Program-made: the position numbers and the translations under genes | NCBI GenBank assembly: GCA_964036155.1 | Contig: OZ038422.1 | Location: forward strand, 46,895,201-46,959,200 | Source: Diploscapter coronatus | Lineage: Eukaryota > Nematoda > Chromadorea > Rhabditida > Rhabditidae | Direction of reading: 5' to 3' | DNA length: 64,000 nucleotides | Shown here: piece after piece, positions 25,644 through 39,400 of the stretch | Position numbering within the stretch: position 1 is the first letter of the stretch | Layout: every line of letters begins with the position of its first letter | The notes under the pieces: model-generated | The model's input: only the letters and a program-made list of their open reading frames with translations | What the model was told of the DNA's origin: nothing | The model's database searches: none

Positions 25644-28600
25644 ATGTTTGGTTATTTATTGATCTCTCGGGATAATTCAGTGGTATTGATGGATGGCGAC
25701 GTGGGGTTTCTGAAACACGTGGCGAGTCGGGTCGAGGTCGAGATCCTCGACGCATCTGAATGCGCGTCGACGTCGAGCGGCATCTGCTCCGACATCGATT
25801 CCAGATCTATAGGACTTTTGCCCGTTTGGCAGAGGAAGAAGTCCTTCTATAAGGTATTTTTCAATTATATTCTATGGTCATTAAGTTGAGGGATCGTATT
25901 TTTGTTTAAAGTTTTATAAGGTTTATTAAAATTATAGTTTATGGACACTATTGAAAAGTATTAGTTATATCGAGCTGTAATAATGATCTTGATATTTGCT
26001 AAGTGTTGAAATCAATTTTTATCATATTTAAATTACCAAAAAATATGTCAAAGTCTAAAATTTATGTTGAAATCTTGCTAAAAAGGAATGATAAATGAGT
26101 GAAGTTTCAGGAGATAAACCGTAATTCCCTACGTGAAGTTTCGCACATCTTCCTACCTCTGATATCGCTATTTCGAGCTGCTTCTGAAGCGAAGAATAAC
26201 GCGATAAATTCGATAGCCAACAATAGCATTTCGATTCGGTTTAAATCACTGAAAGATGGATATTTCATATTGTCTATGGGGGATAGGTGAATTCATATTT
26301 TAATGTTTAAAATTATCAATAATCTATATTTTATATGTTTGAATAACTTTTTTTTATATAATAATTTCAATCTTAGAAATTGAATTTTAATCAAATAATC
26401 AATTGTTTCCTTCAGTGACTCGCAGCAACAACGCTTTTTAGACTACTTCGCGACGGGGATTCAGATCAATCTGGGCCCTCTTTTAGAGCTGATAGATTCG
26501 GAATTGGTTCCCGTTAGAGGCGCCAAGGAAAATATCCGACTACTTCTAGAAAGACACTGCAAAGGGTGTTGTAATTTTCGGAGAGGTACGTAATTTTTAG
26601 ATTAAAAAAAAACTTTCTTTAATTCTTTAAATGATAACAAAACTAGTCTATAACTTCTCACTTTGATTGAAAGTCTGCCTCGGTCTGAATGACAATTCCG
26701 AAATACTCCGGAGGTGAGGTCAGACGTAATTGTAACACCTACACTTGAAGATAATTTCAGCTGTTTTCGTCATATTTAAACTTTAGATACAATCGACGTC
26801 CGGACATCGACGTTTTACTCGAAACAACTCGACAAAATGATGCCGATCTTGATATCTGCGAATTCGCAGTTACACCTGTTCATCGGCCCGAATAGGTGTG
26901 ATCAAGATAAACTTTCAGAAACTCATAAATTTAGTAAACTATATTTACCTTGCAAATTTAAAATCTCAACCCCTCGAAAATATATGCAATTTTTCTTCTT
27001 AATAACTATATATTTTAAATTATGAATTCGAAAAAGTATGATCTTCAATGACTATTATTTCCTAAGTCTAATTGGAGTCCTAAGACTTTAAATACTTGTG
27101 GTTTTCAGATGTCTTTTGATTTCGAACGGTCAACTTCTGGCATCGGCAAATTCAGCGAGTGACGATCGACCGATGTGGAAACAGATGCGGATTTCCGATG
27201 TGCAGTGCGCGCTGGATCAACTCAACCTGCTGTCTTTAACCAATGGAGAGACTCATTTGTCTCAGGTAATAACTCTCATCTTTCATATTTAAAATTATTT
27301 TGAAAAATACTAGGAAGTTTTCGATTTACACACTTTAAATGTAAGTATGAGAATAGGTCGTTAGATCAAACTTACCTAATCTTTCCTTAAATCACTTGAG
27401 AAGATAATCTATGAAAGTTAAAGAATTTTTGTCATAATTTCGCTCTAGCAAATAGACTTTCTCAAGTTACGAAATTATTAAATTTTTCGAATAACAAAGG
27501 AAAAAATGACACTAAAATTGATTATTAAATTTGAGTGCTGGCTTCGATCATCATCGGGACTAATACCATATTACGTTAATTTATTTTGTGTCCAATTAAC
27601 CAATCATTTGCAATTGGTCTGCCTGGCTGAGGCTAAACATGACCATTTAATTCGAACGGTCGTTTTGTTATACGATCAACTACAGCAGTTGGCAAAACAA
27701 GTGAATTCTGGTATGAAATTAGATTCTTTTTTTATAATTATCTCAAATTAAATGCTTTAAATTGCAAGAATTTGAGCCCATCTGGAAAAGTCGTAATATC
27801 GTAATGTAGTGACTTTTAGTTGAGAGTATAGGATGATGTAGGGAAAGAAATTTTCCACGACAACTTCTTAGGTTACAGTGTTACTATTTTTCCAGGTTCC
27901 CGTTAATTTTTTGATAACTTTAAGCTAAAAATTTGATTTATTTCAGAAAGTATGCAACAACACAGTCTAAACGAAATTAAGCTAACGTTAACCGACGTCG
28001 AGAAAATGCTGCTTGACCTGAATTTGCCCCAAGATGAAACCTCTTCAGACAGAGCGTTTTTAAGGAACACCAAGAAAACGACAGCTTTCTTAAATGTAAG
28101 GTTAAATTTAGCATTTATTTAAATTATTATATTCCAGTCCCTCTGGAATAGGCTATTCGCTGAAATTTCCAAGAATAACGAAGAAAATGGAATTAATATG
28201 ACGCCCTCATCCAATAGACGATTTTCCCTGATCACGATAAAACGAGCTATTTCGAACGTATCATTGGTTTGGAATAACAAAGCCACTTCTCAGCCGAATA
28301 TTACGGTTCAGAAGGTATAAACTTTCAACCTTTTAAGTTAAATATATTGGGTAATAGTCCAAAAAAGCAACTAAAATTTTAAAAATGCAAACCCCTAGCT
28401 TCTAGGCTATCTTCGCCATCCCTGAAATGAAGTAGCGTGGGAAACTCATGCCAATTTCTGGATAGCCATACTTTAAAAAAAAAAAATCTCTAAAAATGTA
28501 ATTCAAAATTTTAGAACTTATCTTTACAACTGGAGGTTTTGATAACCTACTTCCGAAGGCAACTACTATCGATAATCCAAGAACTGTGTTGTGTTTCGAA

Positions 28601-29290
28601 TCATGAAGCTCAGAATTATAAATTGAAACTTTTCCAAGACGCCATCCCAAGAATAATTCGAACCCAACACGAAAAAATCATCGAAAGTTGTCGATTTGGT
28701 AAAATCCGTTTAATTGATTGAAAAAATAAGAAATTTTAGGTGACCAGTCGAATAGTTATAAAATCATCAACTATCTACGGCCAGTGGACTTATCTTTGGA
28801 TATGATATCCTATTCAGTTACTGTAAAACATTTACATATGAGTATTACTTATTCAGCCGGTTAGTGAAGTTTAATTCTACGCAAAATATAAGGTAATTAA
28901 AATGCTCGATTTTCAGATGAAATTCAAAACGAATTCGACGATTTTTCTCGAAATTCTAACAACCCGATGAAAATAGTCGACGTTTCCTGCAGCAAATCTG
29001 GGAAGAAATATACGATATTTCAGGTAAATCTTAATTGTTTAATAAAGTCAAAATTATTTCAGATCTCGGAACAGTTCAACTCAAATGAGAAATCATCTGT
29101 GCAAAATATCGTATCAAGTTGGTTGAATGGTTCAAATTCAAATTCGAACAAGTCGAATGATTTCGAAGGAATTTCGGCAACCGCGATATTTCCAGTGTTC
29201 ATTCACAAGGAATTGGCTGCTAAACAAATTCAGATCTTATGTAAAAGGATTTACGAAGATATTGTTAAATCGTCTCGTTATTTTACATAA
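25644..29290 (+). CDS. HPS1-like protein (BLOC-3 / Rab32-38 GEF subunit family), 12 exons
   Basis: Exons: 25644-25853, 26111-26286, 26416-26585, 26787-26895, 27109-27265, 27536-27710, 27947-28095, 28138-28314, 28515-28698, 28740-28859, 28917-29023, 29063-29290. They total 1962 nt, or 653 aa (human HPS1 is 700). The N-terminus FGYLLISRDNSVVLMDG aligns with the first longin strand of human HPS1 (CVLVATEGAEVLF). CLLISNGQLLASANSAS parallels FLLVHSKLLAFYSSHSAS. GLIPYYVN followed by LQLVCLAEAK and YDQLQQLAK parallels human LVPHTMY, INLVLLTRS and MLEKKLKE. HPS1 with HPS4 activates Rab32/38 for lysosome-related organelles. These comparisons are from memory. Exon 6 uses an atypical acceptor (ATTTGAG), supported by frame and similarity. 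Alternatives are GLO-3 or another longin-type GEF subunit. Confidence 0.6.
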
Positions 29291-29820
29291 TTATGTTTTA
29301 TTCTAATAGAATAAATAGTTATCGATTGAATTTGTAGGAGTAAATTTTTGCAATGTAATCTGTTCTTGAAACTACAATGCAGGATAAATTGAGCTGTGCG
29401 AATCAGGGCTGGATTGCAAGTCAAAATTTTGAAAAATCGAAACTTTCGTCCAGCTCTGCAAAGCCTGTTTCAAGTCATTCTGAAGCTCTGGATAAATCGT
29501 CATCATCGACTTAGCGCTTAATACAGTTATTTACTATATTTTACCTGCTCAATTAAACGCTGTTGTCGATACCTTTGGTTACATTTTTGAAAGATCCATA
29601 CTTCGATGGATTTTCAATATCGAACAAGAAGATTGGAATTCATGCACCGAAATGCAAAATACATGCATTCTCTTCCCAAGAATTTTAATTTATCATTGAT
29701 TTATTGAATTTTTAAAACAAAGAAGAAAACAAGAATTTGAAAAACAAACTGGGTTGGAGATGTCGCTCGAGTCAAAAGCGTTAAACGGCTTGACGTCGAC
29801 GATGATCATCTCCAGCTCCT
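29291..29820. other. convergent 3' regions of HPS1-like gene and rps-21
   Basis: An AATAAA at 29310-29315 serves the + strand HPS1-like gene, 20 nt past its stop. On the minus strand AATAAA (29705-29700) lies about 115 nt past the rps-21 stop. Nothing else is seen. Confidence 0.55.
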
Positions 29821-30493
29821 TCAGAGGTTCTTGGGAATGATGCCGTCCTTCTCGGCGAGTCGGCGAATGGCATCATCGGCTTCGCCCATGCGACGGATCG
29901 CGCCGCAGATCGCATAGCGCGTCGATTTGCCCGTAATCTGCAAAAACCACTTTCTTGAAAAAATAATCAAAATGTTGATTTTAGCAAAATCCAGTTTAGA
30001 ATTCTCCCAATTGAGCATTTTTCCGAGCAAACGTTATGAAACTTGAAGACCATATGTTTATGACCAAATGAAAATTTCAAGAAATAGAAGATAAAAAATA
30101 TATATTAATAAAGATTAAAAAAAAACTGGCTGACCATTCTGCCAGTGATGGGGTCGACGTCGACGATGTCGATCTGAACGGAAGCGTGGTCCTTCGGCCC
30201 GATCAGGCGGCCCGACGACGAGCTGCAAAATAATATTTAAAATTATTTTCCTACCATAAAAATTTCAAACAGCGGAATTATCTTTAAATGGGTATGTGCG
30301 CATAAAATTGTACTTTAAGAAAATTGTTGGAACCATTTTTTCCTCGAATCTTATGTGTTTTTAAATTAAATTTCGATTTAAAGAAGAAAAAAGAATAAAC
30401 CCAATAAATTTTATGCAAATTGAAAATTCAAGTTTAACCCCACCATTTACGGGGCTCGTACAGCTCAACGGTTTCGCCGGCGTCGTTCTGCAT
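29821..30493 (-). CDS. rps-21: 40S ribosomal protein eS21
   Basis: Small-subunit ribosomal protein. Exons (minus strand): 30493-30444, 30222-30135, 29937-29821. They total 255 nt, or 84 aa, against 83 aa in human RPS21. The start [19 protein letters not shown], the core [19 protein letters not shown] and the end [17 protein letters not shown] are family-typical, with the C-terminus IIPKNL. A good acceptor (ATTTTTCAG) ends 25 nt before the ATG with the exon starting at 30518, the expected position for spliced-leader addition. The gene is divergent from the HERP gene. Confidence 0.97.
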
Positions 30494-31751
30494 GTTTGAT
30501 TGCTGGTCGACTTTTTACCTGAAAAATAAGACAATTTTTTAAAACTCCGAAAAAATGTGGTTCTCGAAAAATTCAATACCGATTTATTTGTAAAGTTTAT
30601 CACCAAAATTTTCATATTTTCCAACAACTATTTAGCTCCAAAATAGGTGTACTTTACAAATAAGCGAATTGTGGATTTTTCATGAAGAAAAAGAAATTAG
30701 AATATCGTCGAAAAAATAAAAAGAAACAAACGAAAACGAGCGATTTTGGGCCGAAGGGTGGTTAACGAAGGTGGGCGGGACTTGGCGACAACAAATTGCA
30801 ATTTGCTCGCAAGGTTTTCGCGAAGAAGATTGTTTGCCCAGCTTTTCCCTGTATTTCTTGTTTTTCGTGGGGAAAATAAATTTTTTTTTATCGATTTTTG
30901 AGGTTTTTCAAGAATAAAAATGAATAAACTCGGAGAATTTTGACCTTTGAAAGCTTGAAGAAATTTTGTACTTTTAGAAGGAAAATTGATTTTCTTTCAG
31001 TCTTTTCGGTCACAGTATTCTGAAATCGAAAGTCCAGTTTTGGTTTTAGCTTTAGTTTCAGTATCGGTTTCAAAATAACAACCTCGAGAGTCAATGAATT
31101 CCTAGATCGGGAGACGTGGTCTTATTTTCATGTTTAAGGAAGAGTTACCGTAATCCCTCTATAAAGTATTCTTTTTTCTTCATTTTCCTCCTGAAACCCT
31201 ATGAACTTCATCTTCTATTTCTTAAAACGTCGGTAATTCCGATTTTTCCCTGTATTTTTTCACGAAATAACCTAAATTTTTCGCTAAAAATGTTCATTTT
31301 TCAAACTTTTTTTTTTCAATTTTGTCCAACTTTAGCCATCGTTCTCTAGAATTGATTGGAATATCGATTTCTTTGCGGGTTACGTTGCTATTTTGGTCAC
31401 CCAATTACTGTGACGTATGGTTCGCCTTCTTTTCCTCATAAATTGGCCCCTCAATTTCTCTGTGTCGTATGCCTGCTTGCGTTTATTCGACGTGTCCCTT
31501 CTTCTCTGCGTTCTCTCACTCTTCCCTATACTCTCCTTCTCTCCCCTCTCGTTTTCCATTTTCTTTTTGTCACAGTCATCTGATTTCCATTCTTTCGTTG
31601 CCGCCTCTAGCGAAATATCGATTTTTCTGGCTTATCATTTAATCAAAATCACGCATTAAGATGATAGAGCAGAAAAGAACTCTTCGAGAGTTTTCGGCGG
31701 AATTTTCGATTTTGTATCATATTTTGTGATTTCAGAAAACTTGCATCAAAA
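30494..31751. other. divergent promoter region, rps-21 and HERP
   Basis: About 1.26 kb. It contains a GC-richer patch at 30745-30800 nearer rps-21 and a C/T-rich tract at 31480-31600 nearer HERP. The acceptor tgatttcag ends at 31735, 16 nt before the HERP ATG. No TATA element or factor site can be assigned by eye. Confidence 0.45.
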
Positions 31752-34700
31752 ATGACGACGACTTCTGAAGCGTCGGCGGACAACGTTCAACTTCTGATTC
31801 GTTCTTCGTTCAATCAGTCGGGTAAAAAATTATAAATTTTTAAAATCCAATAAAATTTCACTTTTAAACATGATTTTTTCATTTTAGTACATTTTAATCA
31901 GTCAAAAATGATGGTTCACAAGAAGAAGATTCTTTAAAAGAAACCCTTAAAATTTGACTTTCAGAAGACTATACAGTCAGTTGCCCGAAAACCTGGACGA
32001 TTTTGGATCTGAAAAAGCACATTAATTCGAACTATCCATCGCATCCGGTATTTTTCATTTTTCCTATCATTTTTATTTTATTTTTGCAAATTTAGCCCCT
32101 CACCAACATGCGCCTGATTTATACCGGTGCGAATATGGTCGACACGATGGTCATCAAGGATGTTTTGGCCAAAAGGTACGATGCTTGACTTTGAATTTCT
32201 GCAAAGACTACTTTTTACTTCATCTCTTTCTAAATAAAACCTGATCATTATCTTTACAAAAAACTAGCAATTTAGCAGCAAAACTGGCTATGATATTTCT
32301 ATCTCACAGAAAGAATAATTGTCTAACTTATGCTATGAAAGAAAAATATTTTAATTTTATGAAAAACAGTTAAGTATCAGTTATAAATAATTCAGACAAG
32401 TGGTCGACGGCCCGCAGATCTTTCATCTGGTCTGTCCACTGCCCCAGTCGACTCTCCATCAGAGACGCCCCGTCGCCAGAAGTCAGCCCATGTACCAGAG
32501 TGCAACTCAGTTCTATCGGTATTTTTATTCTTAATTTTTTTTAATTGAAAAGACCAATAGTTTTATTTTTTTCACTGAAGTATTGTACAACAAATCTAAA
32601 AATACGTCAATTTCATAAATCTTTAGCTTTTTTTTTGGAGAGTTCAAAGCATGTTTTACAGTACTATTTAGCCTAAATTTTCTAAAATATAATTTACCCT
32701 ATTTTTCCTTCTGAAAATTGAAATTTGTAATTTCAGCACTCCCGCTCAAACTTTTACTCCACAATATTCCGTGGGTGATGCAGGCATCAATGGAAACCAG
32801 GCCGCACCCCAGTTCCCCACCCAGCAATACTCGGACGCCTATATGGAGTATGCGAGGAGGTAAATATTCTAATTTTCACTTTTTCCTATCTTTACTCTTA
32901 TTTTAAGGGCTACTGTAACTTTTATGAAAAGGGATTAGTAATCTCCATTTTGGGATATCGGATTAGTGGGAATTATTGCAAAATGAGATTTTTTAAGCAT
33001 ACCTTTTCAAAATAATAGCAAATATTTGTGTAGCACATTATTTTTAAGCGGAGTAACTTTAAAAATACATGTTTCAGATGGCAAATGTACCAGGCCTCGA
33101 TGTACGGGTATGCCTACGGAAACCCGTATATGGCCGCTATGTATTCACAAACGCATATGCAGTATCCGGGTGTCTACAGCCAAGTGATTACAAATGGAAC
33201 GAGTCCAGTTGCTCAGCCGGGAACGAACCAGGTCTACGCCGCCGCCTACGACAACATCGGCCAGAACGCGCCCGCAGTTGGAGGCGATGTGAGGACGACT
33301 TTTTTACTAAAATTATTTTTTGTTAAATTTATTTCTCATTGTTTTTGTTTTCAAAGACGATTTATCATGAAGATGTGAGATAGCATTATTTTTTTTCCAT
33401 ATAGTGCCTTTTCAAAATTTAATTAATGTTGAAACGCGTGCAGTTTTATATAAAATTGGAGAATTTCTAATTTATTTATACTTCAGGAAAAAAGACAATA
33501 GGATTTTACTTTTTAAGGCAGCGCTGCCCCAGAATCCCGCCGCTCCCGCAATTGTGAATGACGAGGCTGTTGCCCCAGCCGGAGGAAGGCAAATGGACGC
33601 TTTGGAGAGGTTCTACCGATTCTTCAAACTCATCATTTTCGCCATGGTATGCATTTTTTCAAATTCGAATTTCATTTTGCTATTTTAAACTTCTTTTTTG
33701 CAAAATTAGATTTCTTTAAAATATAATCCCTGAAACCCATCTCCCCAAAATATTACTAGAAAATTTTCTATTGGACCGTATTAATTATGAAAGAAGATTT
33801 AATTTAAAAATAAAAATATATATTCATTTATTTTTAGGTGCTGTTTATGTACGACATTTCATTCGAGAGAATGGCGCTAGTGTTCTGTCTCTGTCTGTTC
33901 CTCATCCTAATAAGAAACAGGAGAAACGCACAAAGGGCCAGGGAACAGGCGGTAGAGATTGAGAGGATGGCAGGTATGATCATTTTTAATCTACTTGTAT
34001 TTTTGAAAGAATCGAGCTTTCACAACACACGGTTTTATGAACCCTATCCCTTAGTAGCATTATGCGATTATGCTCAAAGAAAGGAAATGCCAGCGAAAAT
34101 GCGAGAAAATGAACGAGCATTCATGGAATGAATGGACGAAATTAGAGATTGTCTCGCTCAATCGTCAAAATCTGCGCAATTGCATGGAGATGCACAGTGG
34201 TGCAGCAAGATTTTAGATGGGCGGGGCTAAATCCTAACCATAAAGAACATAAGGACGTGAATAGTTATTATTTTTCCCTCAAATTTATACCTGATATCTT
34301 GAAACTTGTTCAATTTCACCTTTCAAATATAACACTTTTAATCTGATAATTTTATTTTAAAAACTGACGACAGTAATATTGAACGTTCTATCTTCTCTTT
34401 CCTGAGTTTTTAGAATTATCCAGGAATATAAAACAACGAAGAATCTAATTTTTATAATATGAAAAGAATTTTTTCAGAGAGAATCCGCGAAAGGAATGAG
34501 AGACTAGATCGTGTTGAAAGAGAAATCAACGATGAGGAAGTAGAAGAACTCGTCAACAACAACAATCACGGCGAGCCGGCCAATCAGGGCAATGCAAATG
34601 AAGTTAGGGTTTTTTCACTATAATTTAAACAATTTTTAAAATTTTACTAAATTGAGAATGATTTAAAAGGAACTCTTTATTCATAATATCTTTTCTGAAA

Positions 34701-34987
34701 CTTATTTTTTGCATTTTTTCGTAATTTTCAAAGAAAGCAGAATGGATATTCTCCTGAAGATAAAATATATATATATGAGATTTTTAAATAAAAAAAAAGG
34801 AATTAGAATAGAAATCGGTTTTCAGCAAAATGGCGTTGAGGCGGAGCGAGACAATGCAACAACCCCTCCCCCGGTCGCTGCTGTAGCTTTGGAGGGTCAG
34901 GGCGTGCTCGGGTTCGCCTATTCGTTCATCACGTCCTTCTTCCTTTCGCTGGTCCCTGAAAATGCCGTGCCGATGGATATGAACTAG
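31752..34987 (+). CDS. HERP/HERPUD-type ER membrane ubiquitin-like protein, 10 exons
   Basis: Homocysteine/ER-stress-inducible protein that supports the HRD1 ER-associated degradation complex. Exons: 31752-31821, 31965-32047, 32096-32175, 32396-32518, 32737-32859, 33078-33288, 33518-33646, 33838-33973, 34478-34602, 34826-34987. They total 1242 nt, or 413 aa (human HERPUD1 is 391). An N-terminal ubiquitin-like domain (about 12-84) includes MRLIYTGANMVDTMVIKDVL and ends FHLVCPLP. The middle is a Tyr/Met/Pro-rich linker (YQASMYGYAYGNPYMAAMY). A hydrophobic hairpin lies at about 262-298 (FKLIIFAMVLFMYD, MALVFCLCLFLILI). The C-terminal FAYSFITSFFLSLVPEN matches the human tail pattern FKTFFASLLPEG. 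Exon 7 follows an unusual TTTTAAG acceptor. The C. elegans counterpart is probably F25D7.2. Confidence 0.9.
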
Positions 34988-36446
34988 AAAAATGTCTTGG
35001 TAGGAATTTGAATCGAAAATTTTCGGAATTTATTTTATTTGATTTTTTTTATGGATTTTAAACTTATTCTAGATTTTTCGCTTTTGATATAACGTTATTC
35101 TTCTTCTGAAAATCTAGAAAATTCTAGATTCATTCATGATCAAATAGTATAATACTTTGAGAAATTTTAAAATGTATACTTGTAGAAAGGATTTTTGATT
35201 CAATACAACTTGGGAAAAATCTGATTTTTAGGGAAAAGTAGACTTCAAAAATATTTAAAGATCTGTTTTTCACAAGTTTTATCGGCTAGAACGCATAGTT
35301 TAGAAGTGAGACATTTTTGTAAAAATATCTTTTTTTTTCAATCCAACTGACTGTGATCGTAAATATTTTCGCGTAAATAATTTTTTTTGTAAAGAATAAT
35401 TCTATATTCGGGTTACACCTTTCTTATCTGATCCGGCTCATTTATGGTCAACCTTTATCTAATCATGAAACACTTCCTCTTTGGTATAAAATTAGAATAC
35501 TACTAGAAGAACCTACTTGATTTCCTATTTATTTTCAGTATCTCTAGAATAGTCGAGATTTTACTCATTCTATTCCAAATCGTATTTCTATTTTCTCCTT
35601 TTTATTTCCAAAAAGCCACATTTTGATAGAAAGCAGAAAATTAGTATATACGGTATGATATCATCGCAATTATTCAGTGCATATTTGATCGAAATTGATT
35701 TTCGCCTTTTAAATTATTTCATTGATCTACTGAGTTTGGCACCAAACCAACGTTTTTCGATGACTTTTGAAGACAGGATCGCTTTATCTGTATGAAATTT
35801 CGAAAGAATGAAAATAAATTTTAAAAGAAATCAAATGGTTTGTAATTCTTGTATAAATTTCGGTCGTATGCCTGTAATTTCTATTTTCAAAGATTTATTC
35901 AATTTGATCAAATTTCACAATAAGCTCCTAAAATAGTAAAATTAAAGCTAAAAATATACCTCAAACCTTGATAAATTTAGTTACAAATTAGCATAAATAA
36001 AATGCCTTGGAGCAAAAATACTTGGAAAAAATTGAGTGTAAATGAAAAGAAGAGAAGTTTTGTATAGGAGCAAGGAAAATAAGCAATTTTTGCGATGAAA
36101 TCGCCCTAATTACCCGTAGACAAGTTTGGAGAACTTTCGAGATAATCAAATTTTACGGCTCTAAAAATGTTATTTGGCACAAAATTAGACATAAAATTCA
36201 TAGAACTTTTCGGATTATTTACATGTCTGATGAAACTACAAATCTAGCTAAATGGAATCATTTTGTAAAATAGATTACCTAATAGATGATTTGAAAATAT
36301 AAAATTGATAATTTGGATAATTCGTTACTTCGTTACCTATAGCTTAAGGTATGGTTCAAAGTAGGATGAAATCGTTTCCCATTTTATTTCAAAGGTAACA
36401 AAGTAACGAATTATCCAGGTTACCATATAAGATTATAATGTTAGTC
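34988..36446. other. convergent intergenic region, HERP and dystrobrevin
   Basis: AT-rich 3' flanks of both genes. The only structure seen is the 102-bp inverted-repeat element at 36315-36416, just beyond the dyb-1 stop codon. Confidence 0.5.
36315..36416. repeat. 102-bp inverted-repeat element
   Basis: Left arm 36315-36338 (GGATAATTCGTTACTTCG...) and right arm 36393-36416 are reverse complements over 24 bp with one mismatch, separated by 54 bp. The element lies within about 30-130 bp of the dyb-1 stop, so it is probably in or near the 3' UTR. The inner GGTATGGTTCAAAG resembles GGTATGGTTTAAAG near 39618, hinting at a repeat family. Confidence 0.6.
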
Positions 36447-39400
36447 TTACAAATGAATCCCATTAGTGATCAAAGCGTTAGCATCGTTTGATTTATCTGG
36501 TTGGTTGGCCTGATCTAGCTCCCGCACCAAAACGCTCATATTACTGGTGATGTCGTCGACCGCATTGAGTAGGTCACCCTAAAATAATGAAATTAGAACA
36601 TTTTAGAAAATTTCAAGTTACGATAACTCGGAGGTGCAATGAGATAAAGCTAGGAGAAATAGCAAACTATTACAAAAATACACTATTTATCTTAACCTAT
36701 GGTAATTATCGTTTTTTTTTTCTAAATTATCTAAAATTACCTGCAAACTAGTAGCAGGTAAACTTCCGGCTCTAAATGCAGTAGATACGGTATTTCCCAT
36801 AGTCGACAATCCCGCATCGGGCATGCGTGGTAGAGAAGCGGAGGCTTGAGCAGTTGAGATTGGTTGGGTCTGAAAAATTTATTTGATAAAAATATGTTTA
36901 AAAGTTTTTACGGATCACGTCATATTTGATTATTGATAATAAGCGGCAATTCTAGATAAAATAAATGCTCTTTGCTAATGTTTTATAAAAGATATTATGG
37001 TTCAAAAATGTGAAAGAAAATATAAGAATTGAAATTTTTGCCAAGAAATAACCCGACTCACGTTCAACTGAGCCATTAGTTGCTCTAGCTGCATCATCAA
37101 TTCCTTCCTTCGTTGCTGCATAACGAACATCTTCTCTTCCAACACTGATTTCCGATCTCGCAAACCCATCAAGTGGCCATCCAGGTGACCGTCTTCTGTG
37201 GCGTACTGAAATTCGAATAAATACCGTAATCCGGCAATTTCTAGAAAGTGTGACATCATGACACGTCATGTAAAATAGCATGAGAAAGATAGCATCCTAC
37301 CCATCACTATTCTATTTTTGCAATGCTACTTGTTTTGATATCTTGTCGTTTTCAAATAGCCGATTTTAATTCTTTAAAATTTACCTGAGTTTCCAGTCTG
37401 GTCATTTCTCTGATCATTTGATTATTCTCCTCCTCTAATTGAGCGATCAGAGCTCTTTCGTCGAGTGGTGGGCCCATGGATTGAGCTCGATTAGGACCGG
37501 ATGGAGGCCCGAGAGGGTACTAGAATTAAAACTCGACTAAGGGTGTTTGAAAAGCCTCCAAAAATAATTTAAGCATCATGTGAAAGCCGGACTTCAATAA
37601 TAATAGAAGAAAAGCAGTCAATTGGAGATATTCTCATTTTGCGAAAAAAAACGAACTAAAGTTGAATAATTGTCCTTACATCAGCCCGTCCACTCAATTT
37701 GGCTGCATATCTGGCGATCAACTTGTGTTCATCATCTAGCGGACCTCCATTAGAAACAGCACCAGGTAGGAGAACAGGCGAAGCTGCCCAATCCGTCGCG
37801 GAATCAGTGTGGTATCTCCTGAAAGTCATCAATGATATTTTCAGCTGGAATATGCAGGTGTTTCATCGAATAATCAATGCGAACATTTGTGCATGTCATC
37901 AAATAGTAGAGAAAAAGGTGCACATTAGACAGGATTGGGGAAATACATAGAAGAGATCTCGATAATGGAATACTTTTTCACCTTAAAGTTGTCGGTGTGG
38001 CAGGCACGATATTTTGGAGTTCCAGAGGTCTTTGTGGCTGCTCGCTGAACAACGAATGCGATTTGGAATTCGACGATGGAATGCATTGGAGACTCTTCTG
38101 AATCGAATGCGCGAGTTGTTTGGTGGGAGATTTCTGAAACATATTACATCTTGTAAAATTCACTTCCCGAGCTTTGATCTTCAAAATACCGTCATATTTC
38201 ATATATGTGAAGTATGATTGTATAACGATACCAATGGAATTCAAATTATTTTTATGAGAATGTCAGCTTTCCTTACATAGCTCGAGTACTCCTTCATCTC
38301 ATGCTCGTTCGAATGATTCTGACTCGTTCTGCCTCGCCAGAAGCAGTTCTGACATAACTGGTAATTAGCACATCTCTGGCACTTGTAGCGGAATCCAGTG
38401 AAGGAACGGACTTGGCACGCATCGCAAGTAATCGGGTGATAGACATTTTCAACAGTAGACATTCTGTTCAACAGAGGCAACCACATGATGCAGGGAGGAC
38501 ATGGGTCGGACATGAAGACGTCGAGGAACTGGTTTAGTGTCACCGTTTGGCCCTGAATTAAACGGTTCTTGCTAGGGATAGTCAAGAATGAAATTTCATT
38601 AGGAGAAAAGTAACACCTATTTTTATAGAAGACACTCATGATAATTCTATTATCATGAATTCTCTTATTTCAAGGCAGTTCTCTTAATTTCTTTCAATTA
38701 TTCAGCCTGATTATCTGAGCAAATTAATGATCTAATTTCCTTCGTAAAGCCCTAGATGAATGACTAAACCGTCCTCTATAAACCCCGATATTATTGACAA
38801 TATTGGGGTGCCTGATCAACCACCACCTTATTCTATCCAATAAATATTTGCGCATAAAACTCCAACCCAAAATAATTCAGAAAAGTTAGAAATCCATTTT
38901 TGGTTTCTTTTTTCCAAACATACAATATACTGGTAAGGAGTAAGAGGACTGTTAGACATGGCTCTTTGGAAGAACGTGTTTACCTTCTGGAAGCATTGAA
39001 GTACAGCCGCTTCCGTAAATCCGAACGTAGGAGCCTCGAATACTGCGGTTGTCAAAGCGAGAATCTGAAGATCAACTTTACCATTTTCTGATAAAACTCT
39101 CCTACCTGTTGAAGGAAATCGGTAAACTTCGTGTGGTCCATGATTCCATTTGTATCGGAGATTTGAGAGAACATATATCGCAATTTATCCACCAACTTTC
39201 CAGCACAAAGCGTGGCAAGGGCGATTTTGATCGAAAACACAGCTAATCGACCGGTTTGGTGTTTGTCATAGGCTCCGAGAAGAAAACTCAGCAGTAGGGA
39301 TATTGACCGATCTGAAATTAAACTAAACTTGTATTACAGAAAAGTGAAATTGATTTCATACCAGTGTCAATGTGCTGGGATGCAACTAGCCGTTTGTTCA

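Noticed and set aside
33838..34131. reading frame continuing past HERP exon 8 into the intron
   Set aside because: Exon 8 ends at a GTATGA donor at 33974 and the next exon joins in phase. The continuation is intronic.
38241..38639. 132-codon minus frame beginning upstream of dystrobrevin exon 7
   Set aside because: The extra N-terminal part is intron. The acceptor next to 38552 restores the family sequence exactly.
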